Notes under the pieces: model-generated | Database searches by the model: none | Told to the model about the DNA's origin: nothing | Seen by the model: only the letters and a program-made list of their open reading frames with translations | Program-made: the position numbers and the translations under genes | Shown: one piece after another, positions 1 through 13,969 of the stretch | Layout of the letters: every line of letters begins with the position of its first letter | How positions within the stretch are numbered: the stretch's first letter is position 1 | Assembly (NCBI GenBank): GCA_037074705.1 | Contig: CM073596.1 | Location: forward strand, 22,728,001 to 22,792,000 | Direction: 5' to 3' | DNA: 64,000 bases | From: Zhengitettix transpicula | Lineage: Eukaryota > Arthropoda > Insecta > Orthoptera > Tetrigidae

Positions 1-3000
1 GCAACAAAGAATTGTTTCCTCATACCCGTCAAAATTGCCTAAGATATAAATACGATTATCTAATATATTATAAATACAGAATATGTTCAGTTTTTATTCA
101 ATATCGTTCACAATAACCCTTTTACAAAATAATTTCTTTAAAAAGATCATATTTTCTTAAATTTCGTAACTAAAACTTATCTTTTTACGATTAATTGTGC
201 ATAAATATATTATGTTAATTAATATTAATAAATTTGAATCTATGTTCATTAATTTATTTTACGATAACACAATTAATAACTGAATTATATATCAGGCTTG
301 TTTTATAAAAAACGAAATTATAACTATTTTCTACGTACAGGAAATCGTTTGAATTAAGAATATTTCACTCTATCCCGGTGAATTTGTTGAAAACAGTTAC
401 TAATTACAAACCTAGGACCCGTCGTATGAAGAACGTTCAACCTTCCGACAGTCAGCGTAGTCATTGACATATAGTAATATAGTTTAAAAGATCCGATTAA
501 CGAGGATGGAACTAGATATTAAACCCTAAAAGCAGAATGAGCTTTTGTTTTTATGGAAAACAATTGTTTTTAAATATTGTAGACTCATATGTGGTTTATT
601 ATTAGATTATACAAAGTTTATATAAAAAATTATGAGGAAAATAAAAAATAAATATACTGAAAACATTCGAATAGAATAACATACTTTTGATAGGTAATAA
701 AAGATTTTCAATGTGATCTTAAAACAATTACGGAAGTAATTTACGCAAGGATTAATCTCTAGTTAAAATAATTTATCTTCCTAAATTTATTTCTTCACAA
801 TATTCTATGCCAAAAATATGAAGCACTGTCTGCCTCTACCTCGACTATTGCTCGAGTTGCTGAAATGTGGGTCACGCCGAGGCATTAGACAACCGCATAC
901 ATTCATTAACCAGAATCCTGCCAATCTCTGAAAATTAAGCCTGATTCAGAGTCTAGTCACGTTAGGCTATAAGAAATGTTACTCGTGGTAGGGAGACGTT
1001 TTCATGTAAAGAAATGAATCACAAAGTAAAATCTATAGGTCTTTGATTATTAATTATGAAATCGGCATATATATTGACGTTAAGACACACGAAAATTAAA
1101 AGTATCGTGAATATTATTCCAATAACAATATTTTGAATACGTAGCTTCAGCATTAGAATGATTTCTCATTAATAATAATTTGTTCATACAGAGATGATTT
1201 AACATTTGAAACTACTAATATATAAAACGCACTCTTCTTAAAAAAATAATTTTTTACAGTTGTTTATTTAGTTGACAAGTTCAAAATATTGACTGATTGA
1301 CAACTATTATTATCATGCAGTCTAACCTCCGACAATTCCTCGGATTCGTTGTGAAAATTTAGCAATCCAATTTTAGATTATTTCGAGTATTAGTATGAAA
1401 TTAACGAGTAGAAAATGAAGAAGGGAAGATATAGACAAAAAAAGGTGGTAAAGTAAAAATCACACAACGTTTCTGTAAACTTTGTTATAATTAATTATAT
1501 TATTATATAATTAATATAGATAATAAAGTTTGATTTAATTCTTTACAGAAATTTTCCCAAACACGTACTATTTGCTCTTATTTACATCGTCTGGGTTGTG
1601 GTGTGTCGTTCAAAAATTTCTACTAAAATTAACACCTTAAATGTAGTGTCTGTTTTTGGATACGTCATTATCTGTGTTATATCAGCTACAAGCATCGCTT
1701 ACAAATTTTCATGTTTATTACACAAAATTATCGTTCAAATCAATTTATGATGATATACAATCCTGGCCATTTTGAACGGAAGGGGAGGTACCATGTTTTC
1801 AGAATAGTATTTTAAAGAATTTGAAGCATTCTAAATTTAGATTTATAATCATGAGTAACTATAGGGAGTATATATACTATAATATTTCCGCAGGTACATA
1901 CGTGGACTATACAATCTTGATAATTAATAAGTTTTGAAACCAGGTTTATTTAATATTAGTGGAGTAGAGGTAACAGATCCTCATGGCGCCACCTCTCTTA
2001 AAATTCGACTCATCGAGGAAAACATTGCAAAAAATTATGGATACACGAGTTACCTAACGTGATTTATGCTTCCCCTTCCAAAATAAAATACAAAACGACA
2101 CGAAAGATACATGCGAGTATTTTCTAGTTGTCCACTCACAATAAATCTGTCAGGGACATTAATTGCATCTCAAATTTTTGGATATACATGCAAATTTGTT
2201 TTCCATTTGGAAATTAAACCTCGTGCCAACACGACATGCTCCCTTCCCCGACAGTGCCCAACAAATTTTTTTGAGTAACGAGATTGATTTTTTTTTCAGC
2301 AGATGGTGCGATAATTTTCATTGTTTGTAAAATATTAACAATGAGGCGGCGATAGAAATTCCGAAATTGACTGGCGTGTAATTAGATAGCGCTGGATGTG
2401 TATGTTTCGATTACTTTAGGAAGCAACGCTCCATTCACGGCCAGCAGTTCGCAAAGTGCCCCTCATAATGAATTAATTATCGAGACAAAAACTCGGCATA
2501 ATTACTGTACAGGAATAACCGGTCTCTCCCCGATTAAAACTGGTCGTTAATTGAAATGGCGCCAATTCGTGCGCGACGCTCAAAGCGACAGTTTAATTCC
2601 ATCGACTGACGGGAGCGGCGGAAGTGACCCACGTCCGTCCACCAAGGAACTGCAAAGCTGCGAACTACGTATTACAACGCGATTAACACACCCACTCACA
2701 AGAAATTTCTTTTACGTTATTAAAATAGTGGGAAATTTTCCCAGGATTTAGACGACCGTCAATATTAATGTGACTTGATAAACCCCGTGGTAACCCGAGA
2801 AAAGTAGACAAATAAATTTTCTTTGACGAAGGAAGTTATTGAATTAATTTTATGTTTTTATTATAGAGAAATTTGTTTTATTAACTCATTTTTCTTACAA
2901 TCCTTCGTATAGGGAAAATAAGTATTGCGAATAACGATATTAAAATTAAAATATATTAATAAGCCAAATTACAGACAAAATAAAGTAGTGATGTACATAC

Positions 3001-5040
3001 ACTCGAAGTTTCTGTAAATTTTGTGTCTTTATTCAGATGCTAAACACACAAAAAAGTCAAGAGTGACACAACAGCACAATATATTTGACAATCTCGAAAG
3101 TTTTTGATTTAGAAGGAATAGGTATCTATTTTAAGTGAGCCGAGCTTTACATTGGTCTATAAGTACTAAAATTCTGATTGGTAACATCGTCAAGCCTTTC
3201 ATTGCTTGTAAATAAGACTATACATTGAGGATTGAAAATTGACGAGTCGATTACACCATCCATCCACAGACATGGATGTATCTTACACGCATTAACGGTA
3301 TGGAAATACAAAATACAATTATTAATAGGTCTGTTTGGCTGCTGCATTGTAATCGAGGAGAGTAAGGAGAAGAAACATGAGGTAGATCGTAAGTTGGCTA
3401 AGATTTAGAGAGATTTAGGCAAACGTCATCCGCAGGTGTTCTAAATCCACATGAAATAATTCATAAAAATACAAAAACTTCTTTTAGAGGTCGTTAGCTC
3501 TCAAAAGGAGATAATTTACTTAGGTTGTATAGGAGACCTGTTGTATCGATAGTGACCTACATCACAGGGTTCTTAGATGTATGCTTGGGTCTTTTTCATT
3601 TTCAAATATCACCACGAGTTACATTGAGTGCAGAACTCCAGCTGCCACGTTGGAAGAACTTGGCGAATTATTTCCTGAGAAATGGAAAATTTCTCGGATG
3701 TTAAAGACATCTCAAGACTGATAACTCAACTTGTTAATTAACCAATTGTGGTCATTCATTCAAGACGTTACTATGTGATTATTTGTAATCGGAATAAATA
3801 TTTGACCATCTGTTGCCATAATGGTTGAAAACTACGATTTCGTAGGAAAGCGGTTCGCCCTCTCGCGACGATGAAATGCGGCGTAAATTATAAAACGGTT
3901 GTCCAGACATGTTACATAAAACAGACGCGTGCTTGTTTCGGACGATAGTTGGTAGTCCGGTGGACATGAATTGTACTTTTTTTATAAGTATTTATATTAC
4001 TAATTAATAATGCATTAAATTTTTTTGTTATTTATGAACACAATGCGTTACTTCTCTTGACTTCGTGAAATAGTGTCTACTTAAGCGGTTGTGTATGTAG
4101 GTCTTATTGTAATTTCAAGTTTAAACCATAGGTTTTTACATTGTTTTGAACCATTTCTCTTCAATAAAGTTTTCATCAAACAACGAAAACGAAAGTTGAA
4201 CGCTATGAGGGCCGTCACAAAAATTGTTACCGCAATTTTATTGCCAAGGGTTTTAGGAAACCAACGCCATCTGGCTCTATATACTAAGTATTAGTGACGT
4301 CATCCACCGTCACATTACCGGCACTAGACAACGGCACCACTTTCCAAGGAAACCGTAGCTGATGGGAATTGGAAAACAAAAAACCCAAAATTGTGGTGTC
4401 AAGAGTCTATTTGTCCTGAACGGGTTGTGATAATCACTGAATCTCTGAAGAATGGAGACTAAAATACACGAACGAATTTAATCAATCGATTGACGAAGCA
4501 GAGCATAATTACCCGACGAGCGCTTCCTTCACTTTACGGGAGAAGTGGGCGAACTAAAGAGGTTCAGGCGCGACCGATGGAAGGAACGTCTTCCATCAAC
4601 ACGTCGATCCTTACTACTAATTAATGACACGGCGCCAATTTCCTTCCGGAACGCAATTTCCCCATCTTTTTCTGTTGGTCGCTCGTGGTTTTAATTAAAG
4701 CGTGCCGACGCGTGCGCGTGATGGATTAGCGGATCTGAGCCCGACGCACGATAACAAGGAGCCGTGTTGACCGCTGCCCCCATCACCGTGTTGACACGTG
4801 TCAGTGTGCCCAGCCCGTATTATACAGGCTTCACAAGCTCGTCGCTCCGATATCTATTTCCCAGTGGTCTGCCATTCTAAACAATCCTCGGTAGCAATTT
4901 TTTCACATGTAGATCACTGGAAACTATGAGACAGCACTTTTAAAATTATTTATGAGAAATACGATATTGAATACCGTTAGTTTAAAACTGGAATTGGAAA
5001 AAAGATAAATAGTTTTAAGTGAAAATTAAAACGTCGGCGC
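1..5040. other. intronic sequence without recognised features
   Basis: AT-rich. A GC-richer block at about 2380-2680 contains TGGCGCCA and GTGCGCGACGC, and another lies at 4500-4860. Open frames here are short, and most start at TTG or GTG. Confidence 0.6.
4792..4803. promoter_or_regulatory. 12-bp palindrome TGACACGTGTCA with E-box centre
   Basis: A perfect palindrome around CACGTG, preceded by the repeated phrase CCGTGTTGAC (about 4762 and 4786) in a GC-richer block at 4500-4860. The shape fits a bHLH or bZIP dimer site; no function is shown. Confidence 0.25.
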
Positions 5041-5226
5041 ATGATAATTTTATTTCGTTTGGAAAAGTATGGCATTCAATTGAATGGAGAAGAAAATCCC
5101 TTGAAAGCTTTGAAATATGGTGATGAAATAAATATAGTAGACAGCATACTAAATGAGGAGGTGCTAAGAATGCTAGAGATTTATAATAGAAACATTCATT
5201 CAGAGGGAATTAAAACACGGGATTAA
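5041..5226 (+). pseudogene. possible reverse-transcriptase fragment of a non-LTR retrotransposon
   Basis: A 61-codon ATG-started frame contains GIQLNGEENPLKALKYGDEI, then INIVDSILNEEVLRMLEIY, then NRNIHSEGIKTRD. The order fits the palm region of LINE reverse transcriptases: a strand before the active site, Y-[AG]-D-[DE] as a corrupted YADD, then a helix and a G-I/L-K turn. The second catalytic aspartate reads E here, and the frame closes with TAA soon after, so any copy is dead. Downstream sequence to about 5450 is purine-rich and could be further decayed coding. The match is short and made from memory of the family, so this could be chance. Confidence 0.4.
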
Positions 5227-8157
5227 ACACATCCTGAAAGACATAGCAGTAAAAGGCAAATAAATATAAAGAATTGTATGTAACCTGGAAGTAGGAGAAC
5301 ATAGCATAAATTCGATAGGAAAGGCAAAGAAATATTCGATTTGAAAAGAGGATACGAAGGTAGGTGTAAATGGAGAAGTACATTTGCAGGTTCTTGAACT
5401 TCTCTTACTGTATAATTGCAAAAGAATTCAGAACGTCAAGCAAAGAATATTTTCAGTATTATGGATTCATGATTGTGGGGTATGAGTGTTAGTATCACAA
5501 TATGAACCTTTTCATGATAATTATCAAAGCAATGATAAAGCGACGAGCGTATTTATAGAAACGTGTGTTGGCTTCCATATTTCAACGAGATTAATGTAGC
5601 TTCGCATCACGTGTTCTGCCCACACAACCGTGCTTCCGGAACAACCAGTCGTCACATGTCACCATTGTCCAGGGAAGCTAAATATCCAGGATAATAAATA
5701 ACTTAGTCGGCTTTGTTCTGCGACTTTCACAACAATGACAAGCTACCTGATACTTACTCTTGGAATATCTTGCTGAGTATGGTAGCAGTCATCACAGAAA
5801 ACTGTAAAATGATAGAAGGGAAATAGGTATTTAAACGTTGTAGACGATGAACTTTCCGATACAATATAAAGAAGAGCAAAAGTTGATAAAATTAATCTTA
5901 CTAAATAAAATTAATGTTACCAAAGTATGGCCGTCTAATATGAACACATTTTTGGTAAATATAAACATTTCAAATTAGCTACCAAATTTATAATCTTATA
6001 ATTATATGAACATATGAACTGTCGCATAGATGGAAGTGAACTATTAGTAAGGAATGCATCGGTGGGAGGATTGTTGAATCAATTAACAAATAACTGTGCA
6101 AGTCGTAGGTATTATGGAAAACTTCTTACCAGAATGGTATTTTTATAAAATAGGTAGGGCGTGTTAGTAGTGTTCAAATCTGTTATTTACGATGTTATTT
6201 TGGGATGTCGTTAGTTTATTCACATGAAGATGAGATCTACAGGAAGAATGTTTTATTAAGTAATACGAGCGATTTTCCCCGCGGAAATAGGAAATATCAA
6301 AAGAAAATTAAATTAGCATAATCACGTGCGGTTTCCCTTGAGCGTTGAAAATTGCACCAAAGAGAAGGAAATACAGTAATGAGACGAATTTAGGTAGCTG
6401 CGACTGTTAATGCACAATGAGGCGATCAGGCATTAGCCCTTGAAGCAGGAGTCGCCTCTTCGAGCTCGTTAGCAATCCCCGCAATTTACAACGGTGGCTA
6501 GGTTCGAGTCCCCGGAGTCTTGGAGGGTAATCGCCCTGCTAATTGCAAAACTGCAAGAGGGGGATTAATTGCCTCCGCCCCTCTCCCATCTTCATCAGTC
6601 AGGTCGTGGGTGGCTTAGACTCCTTCACGGCGTCTTCCCAAGCGTCTTGCCTAAGCCTCTTCGGAGATAAGTGAGCTCGAAAGTGGAGCCGGACAATCGC
6701 TTTCACTGGGTGACGGGATATCTGTAATATTGCACGTAAGGACGAGGACACTGCGAAGCTCACAAAAGAGACGAAGCTGGAGGGCACAAATACCTTCTTT
6801 TGTGAAATACGACAAAACGGTTCTATGTGAGCACTTGTTTTATTTTACTTGATGATAAAATTAAATTTTGGTCTGAGCGAATTACCGTTTGTATAAAACA
6901 ATTCTGTGGGACACAAGTTAGAATTTAGTAGCTCCTGAGACTTAACGCGCAACACGTGCCATATCCATACACGATGTAAGTATTCTCGTATCTTGAAAAG
7001 GGTATCAGAAATATATTTCAATCATTACAGCGCAATTTAATTGAGAGTCTGTACAAACAGTAATTATTGTCAGAACTTGCTATTTTATGTGGACTGCATT
7101 GTCTCCGTCACCGTAGAACGTTTTAAAATTCAAATATACGACTTTTATGAAGACCTAGAAGGCGAATGAACCATAAGTATGATTGAAACAGAAATATGCT
7201 ACCGAGGAAAATATCGTGGCTAAGCCACGCTGTCTATAATTGTATTCGTTCCACCGCGAGCAAAAACCGCTGCCACAACTTAATAACTCTGGGCGGGGTC
7301 TCCAAGAATAAGTGATTTATCGCGAAAAGGTTTATTTCTTGCCCTCGAGGGAAAGAAAGACAGCGCAGATAATAAAACAGAAAGCTTCGTCCCGGTAATT
7401 CTCAAACAGGAGAAACAATGCCACATTATTTGATTTAAGGCGTCTAAGTTAAAAGTCGAAGTGTCTCGTGGTCAGAAACGTCAGCTTCAGAGAAATCAAG
7501 GTTCCCCTTTCTCCCCAGAAAGTGATTATAAACGATGGGTTATGAGACGTCTCGGGATTAATGTAACAAAAAAAATTAAAAAACGAGAGGACAACAGAAA
7601 CGTTGACAATTTTACAGCTCGCGGAAATGTCTTGTCATAAATACGCGTCTCCTGAGCCCCCGCACCGCTGGAAGATGTATGCATGTGCGACAAAGTTGCT
7701 AACTTTACACAATTCGAGCAGGCCATAGAAAAGTTTTCTCCCCTGAAAAGACCGACGTTGTTTTATGTTTGGGAAGAGAATTTTTTTAAACAGTTTCAAA
7801 TATATGAAGTTTTCAGGAGCACGGCAGGAGGAAAAAATGCCTCGTTGCACGCAAACGACGCCGGAAACTAGGAACAAAATGAAATCAAATAATATAGCTT
7901 CATCAATTTAAACATATATTTTTTACTTTCTGCTGAGTTAGAAGTTCTTGTTTTATGTATAAGTGTACAGTACAATCAAAATATAATAATAATAGAATTT
8001 CAGAATTAAGATAAATGGCATATTTGTAGAAAAACAAGTCATGGTTTTACTGCAGAAACAATTTTTTTAAATCGGTTATTGCAAAATATTAAAACGGGTT
8101 TCGCAGATTCCACCAAGGTTTCCTTATCGGAAAAAGTGATAACAAGGATTGTGCTCT
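5227..8157. other. intronic sequence without recognised features
   Basis: Two GC-richer blocks lie at 6420-6790 and 7240-7400. The first contains GGTTCGAGTCC, an exact pol III B-box, but I could not fold a tRNA around it. Confidence 0.55.
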
Positions 8158-8564
8158 TACATTCCCACAAGCCGAGGCACTTCGGCCTGGTTTGAGAGGT
8201 GTATGTACCGGGATCGAAGACCTTGGGCATACGGTAAGAGTTGTCAGGTATTCCTATTGGAACAATCGGCCAGCTGCCTCCTAAACACATCGAGTCACGT
8301 AGAAGGGAACGTTGCGTTCCCACAGCAAACCCGTTTCCCGCCATCAGAAGGGGACAAGAAGTACCTGATTCAGGTTTTTCTGAGGATTGTCCTGAATCAC
8401 TTTAAGGTGAAATTCCTGTTCGGATCTGTAAAACTACAGTTGGGAGCCCTAGGTAACCGTTGGTTACCTTGCCTTACCATTCCGCATCCCCCTTTTCAAA
8501 TCCGTATGCTATTAAAGGGTAGTTGCCACCACGTGGCTCATGTAGCCTGTGTCTCGGAAAAAAA
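8158..8564 (+). mobile_element. retroposon family R, copy 1
   Basis: A dispersed element also present at 14935-15485 (reverse) and 26480-26723. It begins at TTCCCACAAGCCGAGGC and passes through shared blocks such as CCTTGGGCATACGG, GGCCAGCTGCCTC and GGGAGCCCTAG. It ends in AGTTGCCACCACGTGG, a short unique piece and a run of seven A. The A tail points to retroposition, as a SINE or the 3' end of a non-LTR LINE. It is older than the other two copies, with many substitutions. A 140-codon open frame here (8149-8571) is a by-product: it is not kept in the other copies. I could not place the family. Confidence 0.75.
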
Positions 8565-9501
8565 GACGTGATAGAGACCAGTCAAATTTGATAGTCCTAA
8601 ATTTAAATTTGCTTCACATTTATTGGCAATAAATCAATAAAGATATTCGACTAGAGAAGTCCTCATATTTTGAAAATCGTGTTTACAAATCGAAAACGGA
8701 AGCTACGAAATAACAAATGGAATGGATCGTCGAAAATCATGTACGTTTGAAAATGAGAATTTATTATGTCTTTAAAGAAGGTCAAAAACTTCTTCTTTGG
8801 AAAGAGAAATGTTAGAATTACAGAGTCCCAAACATGAAAGTTCACGTATTTAATGGCTGCATAAATATTCATTAATATGAAAAATAAATTGACAAAAGAT
8901 TCCTGACGATAAATAATTTGATTTGATCTAATTTCGTTGAATTCAAGAAACGAAGATGCTTCATTAGGGAGCAATATTATTAATATTCTAAATATATATA
9001 ATATTAAAGAATGTTTGTCTATTCTTTATACCAATTTAAACGCGTGGACAAGTTGCAACAAAACTTCGTACCTATATTCTTAAATACCCAGAGGGAAAAT
9101 CACTGTGGGGAAGAGAAACCCCTACTATAAAGATGCATGGAATTTAATTACAAAATATGCAAATTTTAGCAAAATTGTGTGTGCGCTAAGGGACCGTGAA
9201 GTCACCGTAAAGATGTATAAACGTTACGGTAAGTAATGTTTATACAAAATGAAGGAATACGGAATTATTTCAACTGAATTAAAAGTTGAATTATATCCTG
9301 AAATACTCCATAAGTAGTTAAAAGTTGTTTAAATTACCATTGATGAGTTGTATGTATTAAAATATTTAAGTTTTCGTGAAAAAATACCAAAATTATGTAT
9401 GTTGGCAGCGTTTCAATATAATTCAATGTATTACAGTTGCTAAATTAATAAACTATCTTACAAAAGTTTGTGCAACACCATAAATATTTACATGTAATTA
9501 T

Positions 9502-9521
9502 AAGTACAATTAATTGTACTT
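9502..9521. repeat. 20-bp perfect palindrome
   Basis: AAGTACAATT followed at once by its reverse complement. It is AT-rich, with no other signal around it. Confidence 0.8.
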
Positions 9522-10282
9522 CATGCAAAGTATATGCTCCATGGAGGTTTATGGTGGAATTTTATTCATTTTCTGTTAAATTATTTTATTTGAATTCACA
9601 TCCTATTTTAATTGCATTTTTTAATTATGTTCAACTGAATGAACACTCGTTTTGTGATTAATTGTAAATTTTAATTTTTATAAATTATAAAATTTGTTCA
9701 TTTTTGACTAATTATACTCATATATAATGGAAGTCAAATAAAGTTTCTATATTTAATTATAATTAAAACTTAACTTGTTTACCAAGCTTTAGAGAAATAA
9801 TTTTTTTTATAATAATGAAACTAGCCTTGAAAATTGTACATTTAAGTTCCAAAATGTCTAGTTAAGGGGCAAGAACAATTTATATAAAGGTACTATTACA
9901 TATTTTACATATTTTTAATTTAAATTCAGATTGACTGGCGGATAATCAACTTCTAATGTCCGTACGGGTTCTAAACACTTAAATCTAACGGTAATATATT
10001 ACTAAAACATTGTAACGATATTCAACATTGTAATTCATTTTATTATGGTTTTACTTTCATTAAGTACCGATATTTTATCCTCTTCAAACAGACTACGTGC
10101 GTTGTTTCCTTCTTATTGTTCAGGTTGTACTGTGGCCGGATATATATTTAGCCAAATTTAAATATTGGCTTAGTGCAAGACGAGTTAAATAAAAATTTAG
10201 TCTTTAACAACCTCTAATTGCACTTTACTCACTACCCCACATAATATCTTTAATTTGATATAGACAATATACTTCTCTCTCA

Positions 10283-10284
<2 letters not shown>

Positions 10285-10327
<43 letters not shown>
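10285..10327. repeat. (TA)n microsatellite
   Basis: About 21 uninterrupted TA units. Long (TA)n runs of this type occur six times in the window. Confidence 0.98.
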
Positions 10328-10328
<1 letters not shown>

Positions 10329-11778
10329 GATCAGCTATCGATTAGAGTATCCTCACAGATCATATGGGTCGATAGAATTTAGCATTTCGAACGGCCACGA
10401 GATTACTGAGAGGGCGGCTCTCTGCGTTCTCGATTAAAACAGCGAGCAATTATGAATTTATGGCTTGGCATTAACTAGAGAGCGTTGTATTACAATGGCA
10501 AAGTTGTGGCTGCTGCGCGCAGAAGAGTGCAAACAAATCGCCTTTACCATTAACGAGAAATACGATTGTGCAGCGCTTTCGGAACTGCTTTAGCAGGAAG
10601 AGATTTGCAAGAGTGGGAATAGGATATCGGTTAACGATCCTAACTGATGCTACTAAACGCGCAGTTTACTACGGCGTTAAACAACACTCGCAGCTCCGTC
10701 GAACTTCTTCTCCGATTAAGCCATTTAACTGAAATTTAAGAAATAAATGGAAGGGATGGAAAATCCTGACAACTCAGTACATGAGTTACGCGTCGAATAA
10801 ATTTCTATATGAAATGGTCAGAGAATAAGTCACAAAATTTGGCTCACAATATAATCGTTTCTTGTTGTTTCAGTCAGCATTTTATAATAAATATTTCAAT
10901 GTATATAGAGTTAGTTAGCTTTTTCTGTCACGACGAACAGAATGCCTTAATAGCTAAGTAAATCAGTTTTCGAGGGGACTGACTAAAGTTTATATACCGT
11001 CACCTACTTTGGTTCAATTGTGTCAGAATTATCTTATGTGGGGCAAATATAATCAGTTGGTTTATTTAATGTAATGTCCCCTATTTGTTCAGGGTTGTTG
11101 CACAACTTTGTTACTACTTGCGAATAAAAGAGCGTTTATAATTTTATTTTCATGCATTATTTAAGAGATGAATGGCAGACAGGCTTTTAATTTAATTTTA
11201 AGAGTAATCAATTCAGAAACTATTGTGACGGTAAAGTTACCAAGTAGTCTACTAGATCGGGGTTGTTCTGGCAGATATGATGGTGGCAGTTAGCATCTAA
11301 ATTATCCCTCTGCGTCCTCCGGATGGTACGCTATGCCGTAGCATGCACATAATTTACATTACTGTGACTCTAATGTAGCTAATTTGTGCAGTAAACCAAA
11401 TGTCAGGTTGTGCCTCGAGTACATTTTCGAAACAATTTTTTTCGCAAGGTCGACAGTGTAGAGTGTACCGCAAAACGCGAAATAGTCTCCTTCTCGATAT
11501 ATAAGATCTTACTGTAACAGAAACAAATTCAAACACCTGAACGGCGATTACTTGGCCATTTTTTCTTCAGGATGCCCCCTACACGGTAGTTCTCACTGAC
11601 GTGGAATGAGAAACAAAGACATACAAATATTATTTGTAGAGAATTAAAATTCGTTTTAATCAATTTGTCTAACGTTCCCGCTAATCTTAAAAATGAAAGT
11701 AATGAAGTACGAAATTACTTCTTATCTTATATAAAAATGGCATATTTTCTGAATAAAAATAAAATAAAGTTTTAGTAT

Positions 11779-12090
11779 ATGATAAATGTGTTGACGCCCA
11801 CGTCACATATAGGAATTATCACTAAATTATTGTGCAGTTATAATCGCATTCCAACCATATTATCTAGAAATGGAAATGCGAAAAGCCTGTTCGATGGTTT
11901 TATCACGCTTAATAGAATATACGAAAAACGTCTGGACACTCAACTGCCACTGGATTTCCAACTGAACTTACATAAATTCTTTCCTTCATTTATTGAAGAC
12001 GACGAGGATGCTGAACATTTCAGGCAAATAGCGCGAAGAAAGAGTCATAGCAAAACGTCTCTGAGTAATTTAATAGCAGACAAATTTTGA
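11779..12090 (+). other. 103-codon ATG-started open frame, unrecognised
   Basis: The frame starts at a real ATG and ends ...HKFFPSFIEDDEDAEHFRQI, ARRKSHSKTSLSNLIADKF. Its second half has a protein-like charge pattern with an acidic EDDEDAE segment. No family is recognised, and no splice or poly-A signals were matched to it. It could be a relic or chance. Confidence 0.2.
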
Positions 12091-13400
12091 GGGGATGGCA
12101 CAATTATTGCGAAGACAGCAGCGTTCTCTTCTCCTTCCCCCGTCACAGCTTCGCGCTTGCCACGAAACTAATGTGTATCATTAGTTTGGGAATTTGCACG
12201 TTTATGAATACATTTCACGCTCAGGAGCACACGAATCCACGCTTTGCACTGTGCGCCGGTCATCAGAGCGCGTATTTCAAACGTGGGGCACAAATTAACA
12301 ATTAATTAAGCGCATCTCCCGACCCCCGTCCCTCTCCTTTAACCCTTTCCAGCAGAGCAGATTCCAAATGTGTACATTGTCTGTGTAAACAAAAGGGTTA
12401 TTCCTGCTACGAATGATGAGGGCTCGTCGTATTGTAATCGCCAGAATAGTGGGATCCTTAATTAACAATTATAACCTGTTATACGCTGCATTGCGACAAA
12501 GGACCCAACTTTGGAAAGTTTTGCGATCCACATTTCAAAGATACGTATTGTTGGACCAACGTAATTTCCTTCCCGTAGTCTAATGTAAAAGGCTGATTCA
12601 GAAACGTCTTGCTTTCCTTATTTTCGCATTGAAATATTGAAAAACCTGAAAATCATTAAATTTTGAATCACCTGCAGTAATAATGGGGCCATAGATTTGT
12701 ATATCAGAAATGTTTTTAAGGATTCTAACTGTCATTAATACGCTGATTAAAAATACAAGTTTTATAAATACAGCTAAATAAATAGCAAAAATGACTCCAT
12801 GAACTACATTTTTCATCTCCTTTGTGCCGATCTAAATAATTAAAATTGAAATGAATTTTGTATTTGTCGACGACGGTTCTCAGAAACATCTGCATGTAAA
12901 ATATTTGTTAATAAATTATAAATATTAAGAGAAAGTTCTTCATAGACATAATGGGAATTCGTTCATAGATGGTTCGTCAAATATTTTGACAAGTAGAAAA
13001 CTTATAAATACCTTTAAGCTGACTAAATGTGCGTGAAATTTAATTTCAAGAAGCTTACCTGAAAAAAGAGGAAAACACAGATAATTTATATAATAATTTT
13101 GGTAATAAATAAGAAATAATAAAACAAGAATAGCCTAATAATATCGTAATTGTATAATGCGGTTACGTGTAAACTTCCAAAATTTTTAGTATAGATACAG
13201 GACCAATTAATAATAGCAAAGAGTGCATTATTAAAATGAAACAATGGAATGGAGCTTAAAATTCTAAAATCAAGTATATTTTAACAAAATCTGGCAAGGA
13301 ATTTTTTCATAAAATAATTGATTAAATAAATACCTGTTTCAATTAAATATAAACTTTAATTTACTAAAGCTATTAAAATTCTTTATTAAAATATATATTC

Positions 13401-13406
<6 letters not shown>

Positions 13407-13431
<25 letters not shown>
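13407..13431. repeat. (TA)n microsatellite
   Basis: About 12 TA units in an AT-rich setting. Confidence 0.97.
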
Positions 13432-13832
13432 GTCGAATGACAAACACATGATTAGACGATAATTTTAACATACGATATTAAACTTTATCTGACATTTTCT
13501 ATAGTTAAAAATGTTGACAGAATAATAAGGATATAATCTTTCACCGATGGTGATGCGGCGTCGATGGTTAGCGTCAAAGAGTCCTTAATGTGACGAGCCA
13601 GAATGGTTACTTATCCAATTAGTTTGCCAAAGAAAACTATTAAATATTTAAAACTGTTAGCCCTATTAAAAGTGAAAATATGAATAAAAACGTTTTGATA
13701 GGGTTTATCTGTACCTCATTTTTACTTTAGCCGTGGACCCAGCCTGCAAATCCAATCTACTAAGTAATGGATACTAAATTAGGCCGGAAATAAGTTTGTA
13801 ATAATTAAGAATGTAGTATTTCTCAGTGTAGA

Positions 13833-13969
13833 GAATAAATGAGGTCTTCTTGGGCTTCTAACTAAATAAATCAATATATTCGCGACGTATCGATGACGTT
13901 TACTGTCATCGTCTTCCAGCAAAAGAATACAATTGTTTACTCGGTTAGAAGCCCAAGAAGACTTTATTC
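13833..13969. mobile_element. foldback element A
   Basis: Arms GTCTTCTTGGGCTTCTAAC (13844-13862) and its exact reverse complement (13944-13962), each extended outward by GAATAAA/TTTATTC. Between them lies a second perfect hairpin, CGATGAC (13891-13897), 7-nt loop, GTCATCG (13905-13911). Read on the minus strand the centre is CTGGAAGACGATGAC...GTCATCGATACG, a relative of the centres of elements B and C. Non-autonomous; no coding. Confidence 0.75.

Larger units (their letters stand above)
8565..13832. other. intronic sequence, mostly featureless
   Basis: Very AT-rich to 10280. GC-richer blocks follow the microsatellite at 10360-10720 and occur at 12080-12370. Nothing else is supported. Confidence 0.6.

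Noticed and set aside
6495..6520. GGTTCGAGTCC pol III B-box, possible tRNA gene
   Set aside because: No acceptor stem, D-arm or A box could be placed at the right distance, so it is not called as a tRNA or SINE.
8149..8571. 140-codon forward open frame
   Set aside because: It lies wholly in a retroposon copy and the frame is broken in the other two copies.
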